From VGCC01 sp044375955 (GTDB taxonomy: Bacteria; Actinomycetota; Actinomycetes; S36-B12): a DNA stretch of 13,637 bases. Each line of letters starts with the position of its first letter. Within the stretch, counting starts at the first letter, position 1. The notes under the pieces are model-generated. The model saw only the letters and a list, made by a program, of their open reading frames with translations, did not search any database and was not told the origin of the DNA. Below, piece after piece: positions 6,953 through 13,608 of this stretch. Location of the stretch: contig JBILLS010000044.1 of assembly GCA_044375955.1 (NCBI GenBank), forward strand, positions 1 through 13,637. Direction: 5' to 3'. The translations under genes and the position numbers were made by a program.

Positions 6953-6984
6953 ACCTACCCTGGAGTCCTGACCTGAGGAGAGAG

Positions 6985-7431
6985 ATGAACCGTCGCATTC
7001 TGTGTGCCCTGGGAATCGCCGCCCTCGTCGCGGGGGTTGTGGCGCCGACGGCGTCGGCCGTGCCCAAACCCGACCCCGCCAAGACCTATCTCGTGGACTG
7101 CCAGGGTAACCTCGACTTCAAGCCCAAGGAGATCGTGTTCGCCTGCGGTGACGCGGGCGTGTACTTCGGCAACATCACGTGGTCGAAGTGGGACAACAAC
7201 GGTGCCACCGGCGTGGGCACGTTGTTCTACAACACGTGTGTCCCCACCTGCGGTGCAGGCAACGTCTACAAGTACCCGAAGACCAAGATCTCGCTGGATG
7301 GCGAGGCGAGCGGACCGGCGTTCGGCACCTTCGTCAACGTGTTCAGCCAAGTGAACGCGACGTTCAAGAACCAGGGTCCCGCGATGGCCTCAAGTTCCAC
7401 CTGGGCCATCGATAACTCGATCCAGGACTGA
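6985..7431 (+). CDS. Small secreted four-cysteine protein, actinobacterial family of unknown function
   Basis: A 148-residue precursor. Residues 1-25 are a Sec signal peptide (Asn-Arg-Arg start, hydrophobic core, cleavage after TASA), leaving a mature protein of about 123 residues. The mature part has four cysteines: C39, C54 in FACGDAG, and C85 and C89 in NTCVPTCGAG, probably two disulfides. The pattern CGDxxxYxxxITWxxW, then GxGTxxxNxCxPxCxxG, then a Tyr-Pro-Lys strand, recurs in small exported proteins of Streptomyces, mycobacteria and relatives whose function is unknown. The ATG at 6985 follows GAGGAGAG, which supports this start over an in-frame GTG at 6943. Its 3' end meets the tenA-like gene 26 bases away with no clear terminator. 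Confidence 0.82.
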   Translation: MNRRILCALGIAALVAGVVAPTASAVPKPDPAKTYLVDCQGNLDFKPKEIVFACGDAGVYFGNITWSKWDNNGATGVGTLFYNTCVPTCGAGNVYKYPKTKISLDGEASGPAFGTFVNVFSQVNATFKNQGPAMASSSTWAIDNSIQD

Positions 7432-7457
7432 CGGGGTCGCGGACACTTCCCCTCCGC

Positions 7458-8132
7458 TTAGGACAGGTCGGGCCAGTGCTGCTCGTGCAGGGCCATGTCC
7501 CAGAAGGCCTGTTCAAGTCGGACACCCGTCGTGAAGATGTGACTGACCTCCTCGCGCCGGTGGCTATCAGCGCGCTCGGCCAGTGAATCCATGTCCGCGC
7601 ACAGTCCCTGGACGACGGCGTCGTATTCCTCCGTTGAGAAGAAGCGCAACCACTCGCCATAAACGGGGTGATCGGTTGCAGTGCCACGATTCGCCAAAGC
7701 GATGTCTTGGTAGGTCCACGCACACGGGAGGATGAGGGCCATAACCCCCAGCGCATCCGTCCGCGATGCGGTCGCGATCAGGTACGAGGTGTAGGCCAGG
7801 GTTGCCGGGGCCATCACATGGGCGTGCGGGTGCGAGACCCCGCCCATGTCCGCGATCCGGGCTCGTAGTAACCGGTTCTCAGGTATCTCCACGTGAACGA
7901 TGTTGTCCACCGCCTTGGTGAACCACAACAACTGTGCTTCGTCCGCGGATGTCACGATGCCCAGGGAGAGTGCGCGCGCGTATTCAGGCAGGTAGAGGAG
8001 GTTCTGGTCGATGTAGAAGCGGAAGGAATCCAGCGGGAGCGTCCCATCGGCCATCTGCGCCACAAATGGATGTCGCTCGAGCGCCTGCCAGGCAGGCAGA
8101 GCCCGTTCCTTCAGCTCAGCACTGAATCTCAC
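7458..8132 (-). CDS. tenA: TenA/thiaminase II family protein with Asn in place of the conserved active-site Asp44
   Basis: A 224-residue all-helical TenA family protein. In Bacillus subtilis TenA is an aminopyrimidine aminohydrolase that converts 4-amino-5-aminomethyl-2-methylpyrimidine to HMP and can cleave thiamin. Most active-site positions match: Tyr47, Tyr114 (B. subtilis Tyr112), Cys137 in ILPCAW (Cys135), Tyr141 (Tyr139), Tyr158 (Tyr163) and Glu207 in LEQAFW (Glu205). The usual QDxxYL is QNLLYL, so the ring-binding Asp44 is Asn44. I chose the GTG at 8132 because GAGGTG lies four bases upstream; a GTG at 8150 lacks a site. That ribosome binding site overlaps the stop codon of the alcohol dehydrogenase, which points to translational coupling. 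It is the last gene of the leftward operon, and the divergent ThiXYZ-like transporter supports a thiamin-pyrimidine link. Confidence 0.9.
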   Translation of the reverse strand: MRFSAELKERALPAWQALERHPFVAQMADGTLPLDSFRFYIDQNLLYLPEYARALSLGIVTSADEAQLLWFTKAVDNIVHVEIPENRLLRARIADMGGVSHPHAHVMAPATLAYTSYLIATASRTDALGVMALILPCAWTYQDIALANRGTATDHPVYGEWLRFFSTEEYDAVVQGLCADMDSLAERADSHRREEVSHIFTTGVRLEQAFWDMALHEQHWPDLS

Positions 8133-8136
8133 GTGC

Positions 8137-8142
8137 CACCTC
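8137..8142 (-). promoter_or_regulatory. tenA ribosome binding site overlapping the dehydrogenase stop codon
   Basis: GAGGTG on the minus strand, four bases before the GTG at 8132. It shares two bases with the TGA of the alcohol dehydrogenase (8141-8143). This decides the tenA start and suggests coupled translation. Confidence 0.7.
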
Positions 8143-9160
8143 AGTCCCACACCAGGAGGTTGCGGCCCATAACTTTACGGGCTCGCAGGCGATCGAGTGC
8201 CACGCCAGCGTCCGCGAGCGGGTAGCAGGTATCGATTGTGCTCCTCATCTTGCCTTGGGAGGCAAGATCGATGGCGGTGACCAGATCACGTTGTGCTGCG
8301 GCAACCGAGGAGAGGATTCGGGTCTCGGAGAGAATCAACTCAATCGGGTGGATGTCGATGTGGTCACCCGTATAGCCAATCATGACCGCAGCACCGTGCT
8401 TGGCGAGTCCGCGGATTCCCGCATTGATGGAGGCCGAAGTGCCAACCAACTCGAAGAAGTGTTGGGCACCCTCACCTGCGGTGAGATCCCGGATCCGATC
8501 AGCGACAACGTCATATCCCGAGTCATCCAGAACGATGGTGTGACTGGCACCGGCCTCGGAGGCGAGAGCCACCCGTGATTGCGAGTCCGCAACACCGATG
8601 ACCGTGGCCCCGGCCGCGACACATGCCTGGATCACCATGAGGCCGACACCGCCGATTCCATTCACCACAGCAATGTCCCCGACGCTGACATTCGAGAGGC
8701 GGATCGCATGAATGGCGGTCATCCCGCTGCAGCTCAGCAGCGCCGCATCCTGGAAGGAAACATTGTCCGGGAGAGGGACCAGGTTTCGTGCCGGGACCTC
8801 CACGAGATCGCGGAACGTGCCATTCAGGTTGAAGCCCATTTGCCCCACGGGGTTGGAGCAGACCTCCTCACGACCAGAACGGCACCACTTGCACTCACCG
8901 CAGTACCAGAGGTTGTAGATCGCAACACGGTCTCCCGGTGACACCGATGATCCCGTCGGGGCGGAGACGACTACTCCAGCACCCTCGTGGCCAATCACGA
9001 AGGGAAAGAACGGGGCCGGGATCATGCCATCCAGGATGTGCAGCTCCGTGCCGCAGACGCCTGCCGCCTTCAACTCGACAACGACCTTGTCATCACCCGC
9101 AGGATCGGGCATATCGATGACATCCATCTTCCCGGCTTCGACCAGGGCAACAGCTTTCAT
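8141..9160 (-). CDS. Zinc-dependent alcohol dehydrogenase (MDR superfamily)
   Basis: A 339-residue medium-chain dehydrogenase that should interconvert an alcohol and an aldehyde or ketone with a nicotinamide cofactor. The GroES-like half carries catalytic zinc ligands Cys36 (GVCGTELH) and His58-Glu59 (GHEGAG), with Cys144 a candidate for the last ligand. The structural zinc lobe has Cys87, Cys90, Cys93 and Cys101 in YCGECKWC...EEVC. The Rossmann half has GIGGVG (168-173), and Asp192 at the end of the second strand favours NAD+ over NADP+. The ATG at 9160 follows GCGAGGG. It lies 30 bases after the aldehyde dehydrogenase and its stop overlaps the ribosome binding site of tenA, so the three form one operon. 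In this setting it could oxidise a hydroxymethyl group made or imported by the system, or work in the reverse direction. The substrate is unknown. Confidence 0.93.
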   Translation of the reverse strand: MKAVALVEAGKMDVIDMPDPAGDDKVVVELKAAGVCGTELHILDGMIPAPFFPFVIGHEGAGVVVSAPTGSSVSPGDRVAIYNLWYCGECKWCRSGREEVCSNPVGQMGFNLNGTFRDLVEVPARNLVPLPDNVSFQDAALLSCSGMTAIHAIRLSNVSVGDIAVVNGIGGVGLMVIQACVAAGATVIGVADSQSRVALASEAGASHTIVLDDSGYDVVADRIRDLTAGEGAQHFFELVGTSASINAGIRGLAKHGAAVMIGYTGDHIDIHPIELILSETRILSSVAAAQRDLVTAIDLASQGKMRSTIDTCYPLADAGVALDRLRARKVMGRNLLVWD

Positions 9161-9190
9161 GCGAACCCTCGCTTCTCGTGATTCATGGGA

Positions 9191-10672
9191 CTAACTCAGA
9201 TCAACCCACACCGTCTTGGTCTGGAGGTAGGCGTCAAGCGCCTCGCGCCCCAGTTCCTTGCCAAATCCACTCATCTTGAAACCGCCATAGGGAATGGCCG
9301 GATCGAACATGCCGTACGTGTTCACCCACACGACTCCGGCCTTTAGCGCAGCTGCCACCCGATGGGTCCGCTTTACGTCGGAGGTCCATACCCCTGAGGC
9401 GAGTCCGAATGAGGTGTCGTTGGCGAGACCAAGCGCCTCTTCCTCCGTGTCGAACGTCCCCACCATGGCGACTGGTCCGAAGATCTCCTCGCGCATGATG
9501 CGCATTTCCGGGCGCACATCGGTGAAGATTGTGGGCTCGACGAAGAAACCATCCTTCAGGTCCTCACGCGACGGCCGTCCACCGCCCACGACGGTGCTAG
9601 CCCCCGCGGCCACGCCGGACCCGATCAACTCCAACACCCGGTTCTGCTGCTCCGCACTCACGAGCGGTCCCATGGTCGTCGCCGGGTCCAACCCGTTCCC
9701 GAGTTGGACCTCCTGGACCTTTGAGCTGAGGCGCGCGAGGAATTCGTCTCGGATGGAACGCTCCACGAAGACCCGCGCTCCAGCGATGCAGCACTGGCCC
9801 TGGTTCCAGTAGACGGCTCCGAACGTCCCGTTCACGGCCGCCTCCAGATCGGCATCGGCGAACACGAGGCTCGGCGACTTGCCACCGAGCTCCAGCGAAA
9901 TCCGCTTCATGTTCGACTTTGCCGCCTCGAGGATCTTCTGCCCCGTGGAGTTCTCGCCGGTGAAAGTGATCTTGTCGACGTCATTGTGGCCGGCCAGGGG
10001 CGCGCCCGCCGTCGGTCCAAAACCCGTCACGAGGTTCACGACCCCGGGTGGGAATCCCACCTCGTCCAGGACCTGCATGAGGCGCAGCGCACTCAATGGG
10101 GTCTGCTCGGCCGGTTTCAGCACCACCGTATTCCCGGCCGCGAGTGCTGGTCCCAGCTTGTAGCCACACATCAGCAGCGGGAAGTTCCACGGGATGATCG
10201 CGCCTACGACGCCGACCGGTTCGCGCCGGGTGTAGATGTGGAAGGGCATCCCACTGGCCGGGGTGATCGTGTCGCCATCGAGCTTGGTAACCCACCCCGC
10301 GTAGTACTGGAACAGCCCCGAGGTCAGGGGTACGTCCACGACGTTGCACTCGAATATCGGCTTACCGTTGTCGAGGGTGTCCAGTTGGGCGAACTCCTCA
10401 GCGAGTTCGTTGATCCGGGCGCCCAGGTTCCACAGCAGCTCGGCACGGCGTCCCGGGGACAGACCCTGCCAGACGGGCAGCGCCCGACGCGCGGCTGCCA
10501 CGGCCAGATCGACGTCCTCGCTAGTGCCAGAGGCCGCCGTAGCAAGCAGGGCACCGGTGGCAGGGTTGAAAACCTCGAAGCGCTCACCGGAGGACGCCGG
10601 ACGCTCCACCCCGTCGATGACGAGGCCGTGCTCGCGCCCCAGAAATGACTGTACAGAGTCGAGAACCTTCAC
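9191..10672 (-). CDS. NAD(P)-dependent aldehyde dehydrogenase (ALDH superfamily)
   Basis: About 493 residues, the normal length for a soluble tetrameric or dimeric ALDH that oxidises an aldehyde to an acid. Motifs, numbered from the GTG at 10672, are IPWNFP with Asn163, KPAEQTP (186-192), FTGENSTG, ELGGKSP with general base Glu261, NQGQCC with catalytic Cys295, and EEIFGPV later. The glutamate in KPAEQTP is usual in NAD-preferring members. A longer start, TTG at 10687, lies inside a strong dyad and has no ribosome binding site; GTG 10672 has GGGG five bases upstream, so I prefer it but remain unsure. It is the first gene of the leftward operon with alcohol dehydrogenase and tenA. The pair would convert an alcohol to a carboxylate through an aldehyde. 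The substrate is not readable from sequence. Confidence 0.92.
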   Translation of the reverse strand: MKVLDSVQSFLGREHGLVIDGVERPASSGERFEVFNPATGALLATAASGTSEDVDLAVAAARRALPVWQGLSPGRRAELLWNLGARINELAEEFAQLDTLDNGKPIFECNVVDVPLTSGLFQYYAGWVTKLDGDTITPASGMPFHIYTRREPVGVVGAIIPWNFPLLMCGYKLGPALAAGNTVVLKPAEQTPLSALRLMQVLDEVGFPPGVVNLVTGFGPTAGAPLAGHNDVDKITFTGENSTGQKILEAAKSNMKRISLELGGKSPSLVFADADLEAAVNGTFGAVYWNQGQCCIAGARVFVERSIRDEFLARLSSKVQEVQLGNGLDPATTMGPLVSAEQQNRVLELIGSGVAAGASTVVGGGRPSREDLKDGFFVEPTIFTDVRPEMRIMREEIFGPVAMVGTFDTEEEALGLANDTSFGLASGVWTSDVKRTHRVAAALKAGVVWVNTYGMFDPAIPYGGFKMSGFGKELGREALDAYLQTKTVWVDLS

Positions 10673-10682
10673 CGCTACCCCA

Positions 10683-10697
10683 TTCAAATATGAAATG
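10683..10697 (-). promoter_or_regulatory. Operator copy 1, at the start of the aldehyde dehydrogenase operon
   Basis: The dyad TTCA-AATA-TGAA (10683-10694) lies within the ten-base ATATGAAATG arm that recurs inverted at 10834-10843. Read toward the ALDH gene it is CATTTCATATTTGAATG. It falls just downstream of the candidate promoter and covers the alternative TTG start, a position suited to a repressor that blocks elongation or translation. Confidence 0.55.
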
Positions 10698-10717
10698 TGA
10701 TCACCCGAATCCGTACG

Positions 10718-10746
10718 ACGCTATCGCGTGGCATATCGGGAATCAA
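10718..10746 (-). promoter_or_regulatory. Candidate promoter of the aldehyde dehydrogenase/alcohol dehydrogenase/tenA operon
   Basis: On the minus strand TTGATT (10746-10741) and TAGCGT (10723-10718) are 17 bases apart, a fair housekeeping-sigma match. The start would fall near 10711, about 15 bases before operator copy 1. Confidence 0.45.
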
Positions 10747-10779
10747 CAAGTTTTTGGCAGAAAAACAGATATTCGTTCC

Positions 10780-10794
10780 CCAAGGGTTTCTTGG
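10780..10794. repeat. CCAAG-N5-CTTGG dyad upstream of the transporter promoter
   Basis: A perfect five-base inverted repeat eight bases before the -35 box of the rightward promoter. The position is suitable for an activator site. No regulator gene is nearby to support this. Confidence 0.3.
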
Positions 10795-10802
10795 AAAACT
10801 CC

Positions 10803-10832
10803 TTGACAGGGTGCTACCCGCGCGGAAATGAT
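10803..10832 (+). promoter_or_regulatory. Promoter of the ThiXYZ-like transporter operon
   Basis: A perfect TTGACA (10803-10808) is followed after 18 bases by AATGAT (10827-10832), a four-of-six match to TATAAT. The -10 box sits inside the GAAATGATGCATTTC dyad and directly abuts operator copy 2, so binding there should block RNA polymerase. The leader would be about 60 bases. Confidence 0.6.
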
Positions 10833-10848
10833 GCATTTCATATCTGAT
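10825..10848 (+). promoter_or_regulatory. Operator copy 2, over the transporter promoter
   Basis: Two overlapping symmetric elements: GAAATG-ATG-CATTTC (10825-10839), and the shared CATTTCATATCTGATG (10834-10849), which matches operator copy 1 in 14 of its first 15 positions when each is read toward its own gene. It overlaps the -10 box and start region of the rightward promoter. Confidence 0.55.
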
Positions 10849-10899
10849 GTATGACCGTGGCCTCCCTGGTCAACTCAGAGTGGTCATTGAGGGGTGGAT

Positions 10900-11661
10900 G
10901 TGGTGCCAGAAGCGAGCGGCGTCTCGGTGCACGACGTTCGCCGGCAGTACGGGGCTGTCGTGGCCCTCTCGGGCGTCGACCTCGATGTGGCCACCAACAG
11001 CCGCGTCGGGATCGTGGGCCCGAGCGGGTGCGGGAAGTCCACGCTGCTCGCCCTCATCTGCGGCCTGGAAGACCCCGACAGCGGTTCCATCACCGTCCTG
11101 GGTGCCTCCACGGCAGCCGACCGCCTCGCCAAGTGCGCCTGGATGCCGCAGCGCGACCTGCTGTTGCCGTGGCGCACCGTCATCGGGAATGCCGCCCTGC
11201 CCCTGGTGAATCTCGGGATGTCGAAGAAGGATTCTGAAGCTCAGGTCATGCCCCTCCTCGAGCGTTTCGGGCTAGCCGGTTTCGAGAATCGCCGGCCCTA
11301 CGAGCTGTCCGGGGGCATGAGGCAGCGGGTGTCCTTCCTGCGCACCCTGATGGCCGGCAAAGAGGTGCTCCTGCTGGACGAGCCGTTCGGGGCCCTCGAT
11401 TCCATCACCCGCGCCGATGTTCAAGAGTGGCTCAAGGGAGCGCTCGACCTCGAACCGCGCACCACGATTCTCGTTACGCACGACGTGGAGGAGGCAATTC
11501 TGCTCAGCGACCGGGTCGTCGTGATGTCGCCGCGACCGGGCCGCATCCTGCGGAGCTTCGATGTGTCCCTGCCCGCGACCGAGCATCGACGCGAGACTCT
11601 CTCGCTTCCTGTCTTCATCGACATTCGCAACGAGATTCTCGCCGCCTTGGAGGCCGCGTGA
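10900..11661 (+). CDS. thiZ: ABC transporter ATP-binding protein, ThiZ/SsuB/TauB-like
   Basis: A 253-residue cytoplasmic ATPase with every ABC motif: Walker A GPSGCGKST (40-48), Q-loop Gln84 in WMPQRDLLLPW, signature LSGGMRQR (137-144), Walker B VLLLDEPFGALD (156-167) and switch His194 in LVTHDVEEA. The DLLLPWRTV stretch after the Q-loop and the overall length fit the nitrate/sulfonate/taurine/thiamin-pyrimidine importer class. The start is one of several close GTG codons (10894, 10900, 10903); I chose 10900 because GAGG at 10889-10892 is then seven bases away. Its TGA overlaps the GTG of the permease, so the two are translationally coupled. The thi name rests on the ThiY-like partner and the neighbouring tenA, not on the ATPase itself. 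Confidence 0.88.
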   Translation: MVPEASGVSVHDVRRQYGAVVALSGVDLDVATNSRVGIVGPSGCGKSTLLALICGLEDPDSGSITVLGASTAADRLAKCAWMPQRDLLLPWRTVIGNAALPLVNLGMSKKDSEAQVMPLLERFGLAGFENRRPYELSGGMRQRVSFLRTLMAGKEVLLLDEPFGALDSITRADVQEWLKGALDLEPRTTILVTHDVEEAILLSDRVVVMSPRPGRILRSFDVSLPATEHRRETLSLPVFIDIRNEILAALEAA

Positions 11662-12473
11662 GCGAGAACAACTTTGAGACTGTCGCTCACGTGGTAGACG
11701 AAAGGCCCGGGCGCGTGAGCAGCCGTCTACGCGCCGCCGCACCCCCCGCCCTCGTGCTTATCGGGATCGTTGTCATCTGGCAGATCGCCACCAGCGTGTT
11801 CGCCATTCCCGAGTTCATCCTGCCTGCACCTTCACAGATTCTGAGCACCCTGGTGGTCGATTGGGAAGAGCCCCTCGCCAGCGCGACGTTTGTCACACTT
11901 CAAGAGGTCATCATCGGCTTCATCGTTGCGCTCATCACCGCCCTCGTCATCGCCACCGCACTGCACATGTCTGCGACCGCCCGCCGCGCTGTCTATCCAC
12001 TTCTCATCGGATCCCAGACGATTCCGATTGTCGTCATCGGCCCGATTCTTGCGATCATCTTCGGCTACACGATCCTGCCCAAGGTCATCCTCGTGACGCT
12101 AATCTGCTTCTTTCCCATCGTGGTGACAACCATCGATGGCCTGGCATCGGTGGATCCGCAGTTGACGCGAATGATGCGAACCTTGTATGGAACGCGCTGG
12201 AGCATCTTCCGGCGCATCGAATTTCCAGCGGCACTTCCGGCGATGTTCTCCGGTATTCGCGTTGCGGCCACGTACGCAGCTATTGGTGCGGTTTTCGGCG
12301 AATACGCAGGCAGCACAGATGGTCTCGGGTATGTGATGATCCTAGCCACACCAATGCTCCAGACATCCCTGGTATTTGCAGCGATCGTGCTGCTGTCGCT
12401 GATTTCCATCTGCCTATTCCTGCTGGTCACGCTTGCGGAGCGAATCCTCGTACCCTGGGCGAAAGTCAAGTAA
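11658..12473 (+). CDS. thiX: ABC transporter permease, ThiX/SsuC/TauC-like
   Basis: A 271-residue integral membrane protein with about six hydrophobic segments (roughly residues 29-48, 83-103, 112-136, 139-161, 200-216 and 236-260). The ATPase-docking EAA loop is at about 185-212 (RRIEFPAALPAMFSGIRVA), and DGLGY follows as in the BPD_transp_1 class. GGAGG lies four bases before the GTG at 11658, which overlaps the ATPase stop; this fixes the start although the frame is open further upstream. One permease gene of this kind usually forms a homodimer. It ends 31 bases before the binding-protein gene. It should carry the ligand of that protein across the membrane. Confidence 0.9.
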   Translation: MSENNFETVAHVVDERPGRVSSRLRAAAPPALVLIGIVVIWQIATSVFAIPEFILPAPSQILSTLVVDWEEPLASATFVTLQEVIIGFIVALITALVIATALHMSATARRAVYPLLIGSQTIPIVVIGPILAIIFGYTILPKVILVTLICFFPIVVTTIDGLASVDPQLTRMMRTLYGTRWSIFRRIEFPAALPAMFSGIRVAATYAAIGAVFGEYAGSTDGLGYVMILATPMLQTSLVFAAIVLLSLISICLFLLVTLAERILVPWAKVK

Positions 12474-12504
12474 ATCCGCAATTCAACCGAGAGGAGTACA
12501 TCGC

Positions 12505-13608
12505 ATGAAAGCCCATCGAAATATGTCGCTGAAACTTGCAACAGTTGCTGTTGTTTCAGCGCTGGTCCTCGCTGCGTGCGGCGGGGGAAGTGATTCGGCA
12601 TCCACAGAAACAGAGACTGCGGCGGCCGAAGAGAGCGCGGCGGCGGCGCCCGCCGAGGAAACCACCGCTGCGGAAAGTGCCGAGACTGCGGCCGCATGCG
12701 AGTCGCTGACTCCTGTCACGCTGCTTTTGGACTGGTTCCCGAATCCCGATCACGTAGCTCTTTACGTGACACAGGCCAAGGGCTACTGGGAGGCGGAGTG
12801 CCTTGAGGTAACCCTGCAGCCACCCTCAGACCCGACCGATCCTCCGAAACTCGTGTCGACCGGCAATGTCGAGCTCGGTGTGAGTTACCAGCCCGAGATG
12901 TTCTTCCAGGTCCCCGCGGGTCTGAAGATCAAGGCCGTCGCGGCCCTCGTTCCCACGGCGTTGAACTCGATGATGTGGCTCGAGGGTGGTTCCATCAATT
13001 CAATTGCCGACCTGAGCGGCAAGACGATTGGTGAGCCGGGCTTCGGTTCGAACCGCGCCTACCTGAACGCCATCTTCAAGGCCAACAACATCGATCCCTC
13101 CACGGTCAAGGTGGTAGCTGTCAAGACCGCCCTATCGCAGGCATTGACCTCGGGTGCAGCGGACGCGGTGATCGGTGCCTACGGCAACATCGAAGGTGAG
13201 CAGATGAAGGAGCAGGGATTCAATCCCGTCATCACCCCGGTGTCTGCGATCGGCGTGCCCAACTATGACGAGCTCGTGATCATTGCGAACTCGGATCGGT
13301 TGGCAGCCGAGCCCGAGTACCAGGACATCGTGAAGCGATTCCTGGCTGGACTCGCCAAGGGCAATGCCGACGCGATCGCTGATCCGACCTTCTCGGAGCA
13401 GACGATGGCCGCAGTAGGAGGCGACTACGCGGGTCCCGCGCTACCGCTCATGATCGAGGCGACCCTTCCACTGCTCGAGAATCCGTTGGGATTCGGACAG
13501 ATGGACCCCGCTTCATGGGACAAGTTCGGCGCATTCATGATCGAGCAAGAGTTGGTTGAAGCTGCTCCGCCGGCGGCGGATCTGCTGACCAACGACTTCT
13601 TGCCGTAA
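12505..13608 (+). CDS. thiY: ABC transporter substrate-binding lipoprotein, NMT1/THI5 family, ThiY-like
   Basis: A 367-residue precursor. Residues 1-25 are a lipoprotein signal peptide with lipobox LAAC (Cys25). Residues 26-64 are an Ala/Glu/Thr-rich linker. The binding domain starts at about 70 with LLLDWFPNPDHVALYV, close to the DWxPNxxHxGxYVA signature of ThiY and THI5 proteins (Asp76, Trp77, Pro79, Asn80, His83), followed by KGYW. It ends with the TNDFLP tail common in the family. ThiY binds N-formyl-4-amino-5-aminomethyl-2-methylpyrimidine; relatives bind riboflavin (RibY) and other ring compounds, so the ligand is probable rather than proven. Two cysteines, C65 and C99 (at the usual Gly of EEGLxV), could form a disulfide. 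GAGAGGAG lies eight bases before the ATG. It is the last gene of the rightward operon visible. Confidence 0.9.
   Translation: MKAHRNMSLKLATVAVVSALVLAACGGGSDSASTETETAAAEESAAAAPAEETTAAESAETAAACESLTPVTLLLDWFPNPDHVALYVTQAKGYWEAECLEVTLQPPSDPTDPPKLVSTGNVELGVSYQPEMFFQVPAGLKIKAVAALVPTALNSMMWLEGGSINSIADLSGKTIGEPGFGSNRAYLNAIFKANNIDPSTVKVVAVKTALSQALTSGAADAVIGAYGNIEGEQMKEQGFNPVITPVSAIGVPNYDELVIIANSDRLAAEPEYQDIVKRFLAGLAKGNADAIADPTFSEQTMAAVGGDYAGPALPLMIEATLPLLENPLGFGQMDPASWDKFGAFMIEQELVEAAPPAADLLTNDFLP

Noticed and set aside
7432..7457. Terminator between the convergent secreted-protein and tenA genes
   Set aside because: Only GGGG/CCCC pairing across 12 bases; too weak to call.
9986..10648. Plus-strand open frame of 220 codons
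   Set aside because: It is antisense to the aldehyde dehydrogenase, whose catalytic motifs are complete.
10685..10687. TTG as the start of the aldehyde dehydrogenase
   Set aside because: It sits inside the TTCA-N4-TGAA dyad and has no ribosome binding site. The GTG at 10672 has at least a GGGG at suitable distance. The start remains uncertain.
11861..12508. Plus-strand open frame of 215 codons overlapping the permease
   Set aside because: It is the permease sequence in another frame; the His/Arg-rich translation has no recognisable motif, while the permease frame has membrane helices and the EAA loop.
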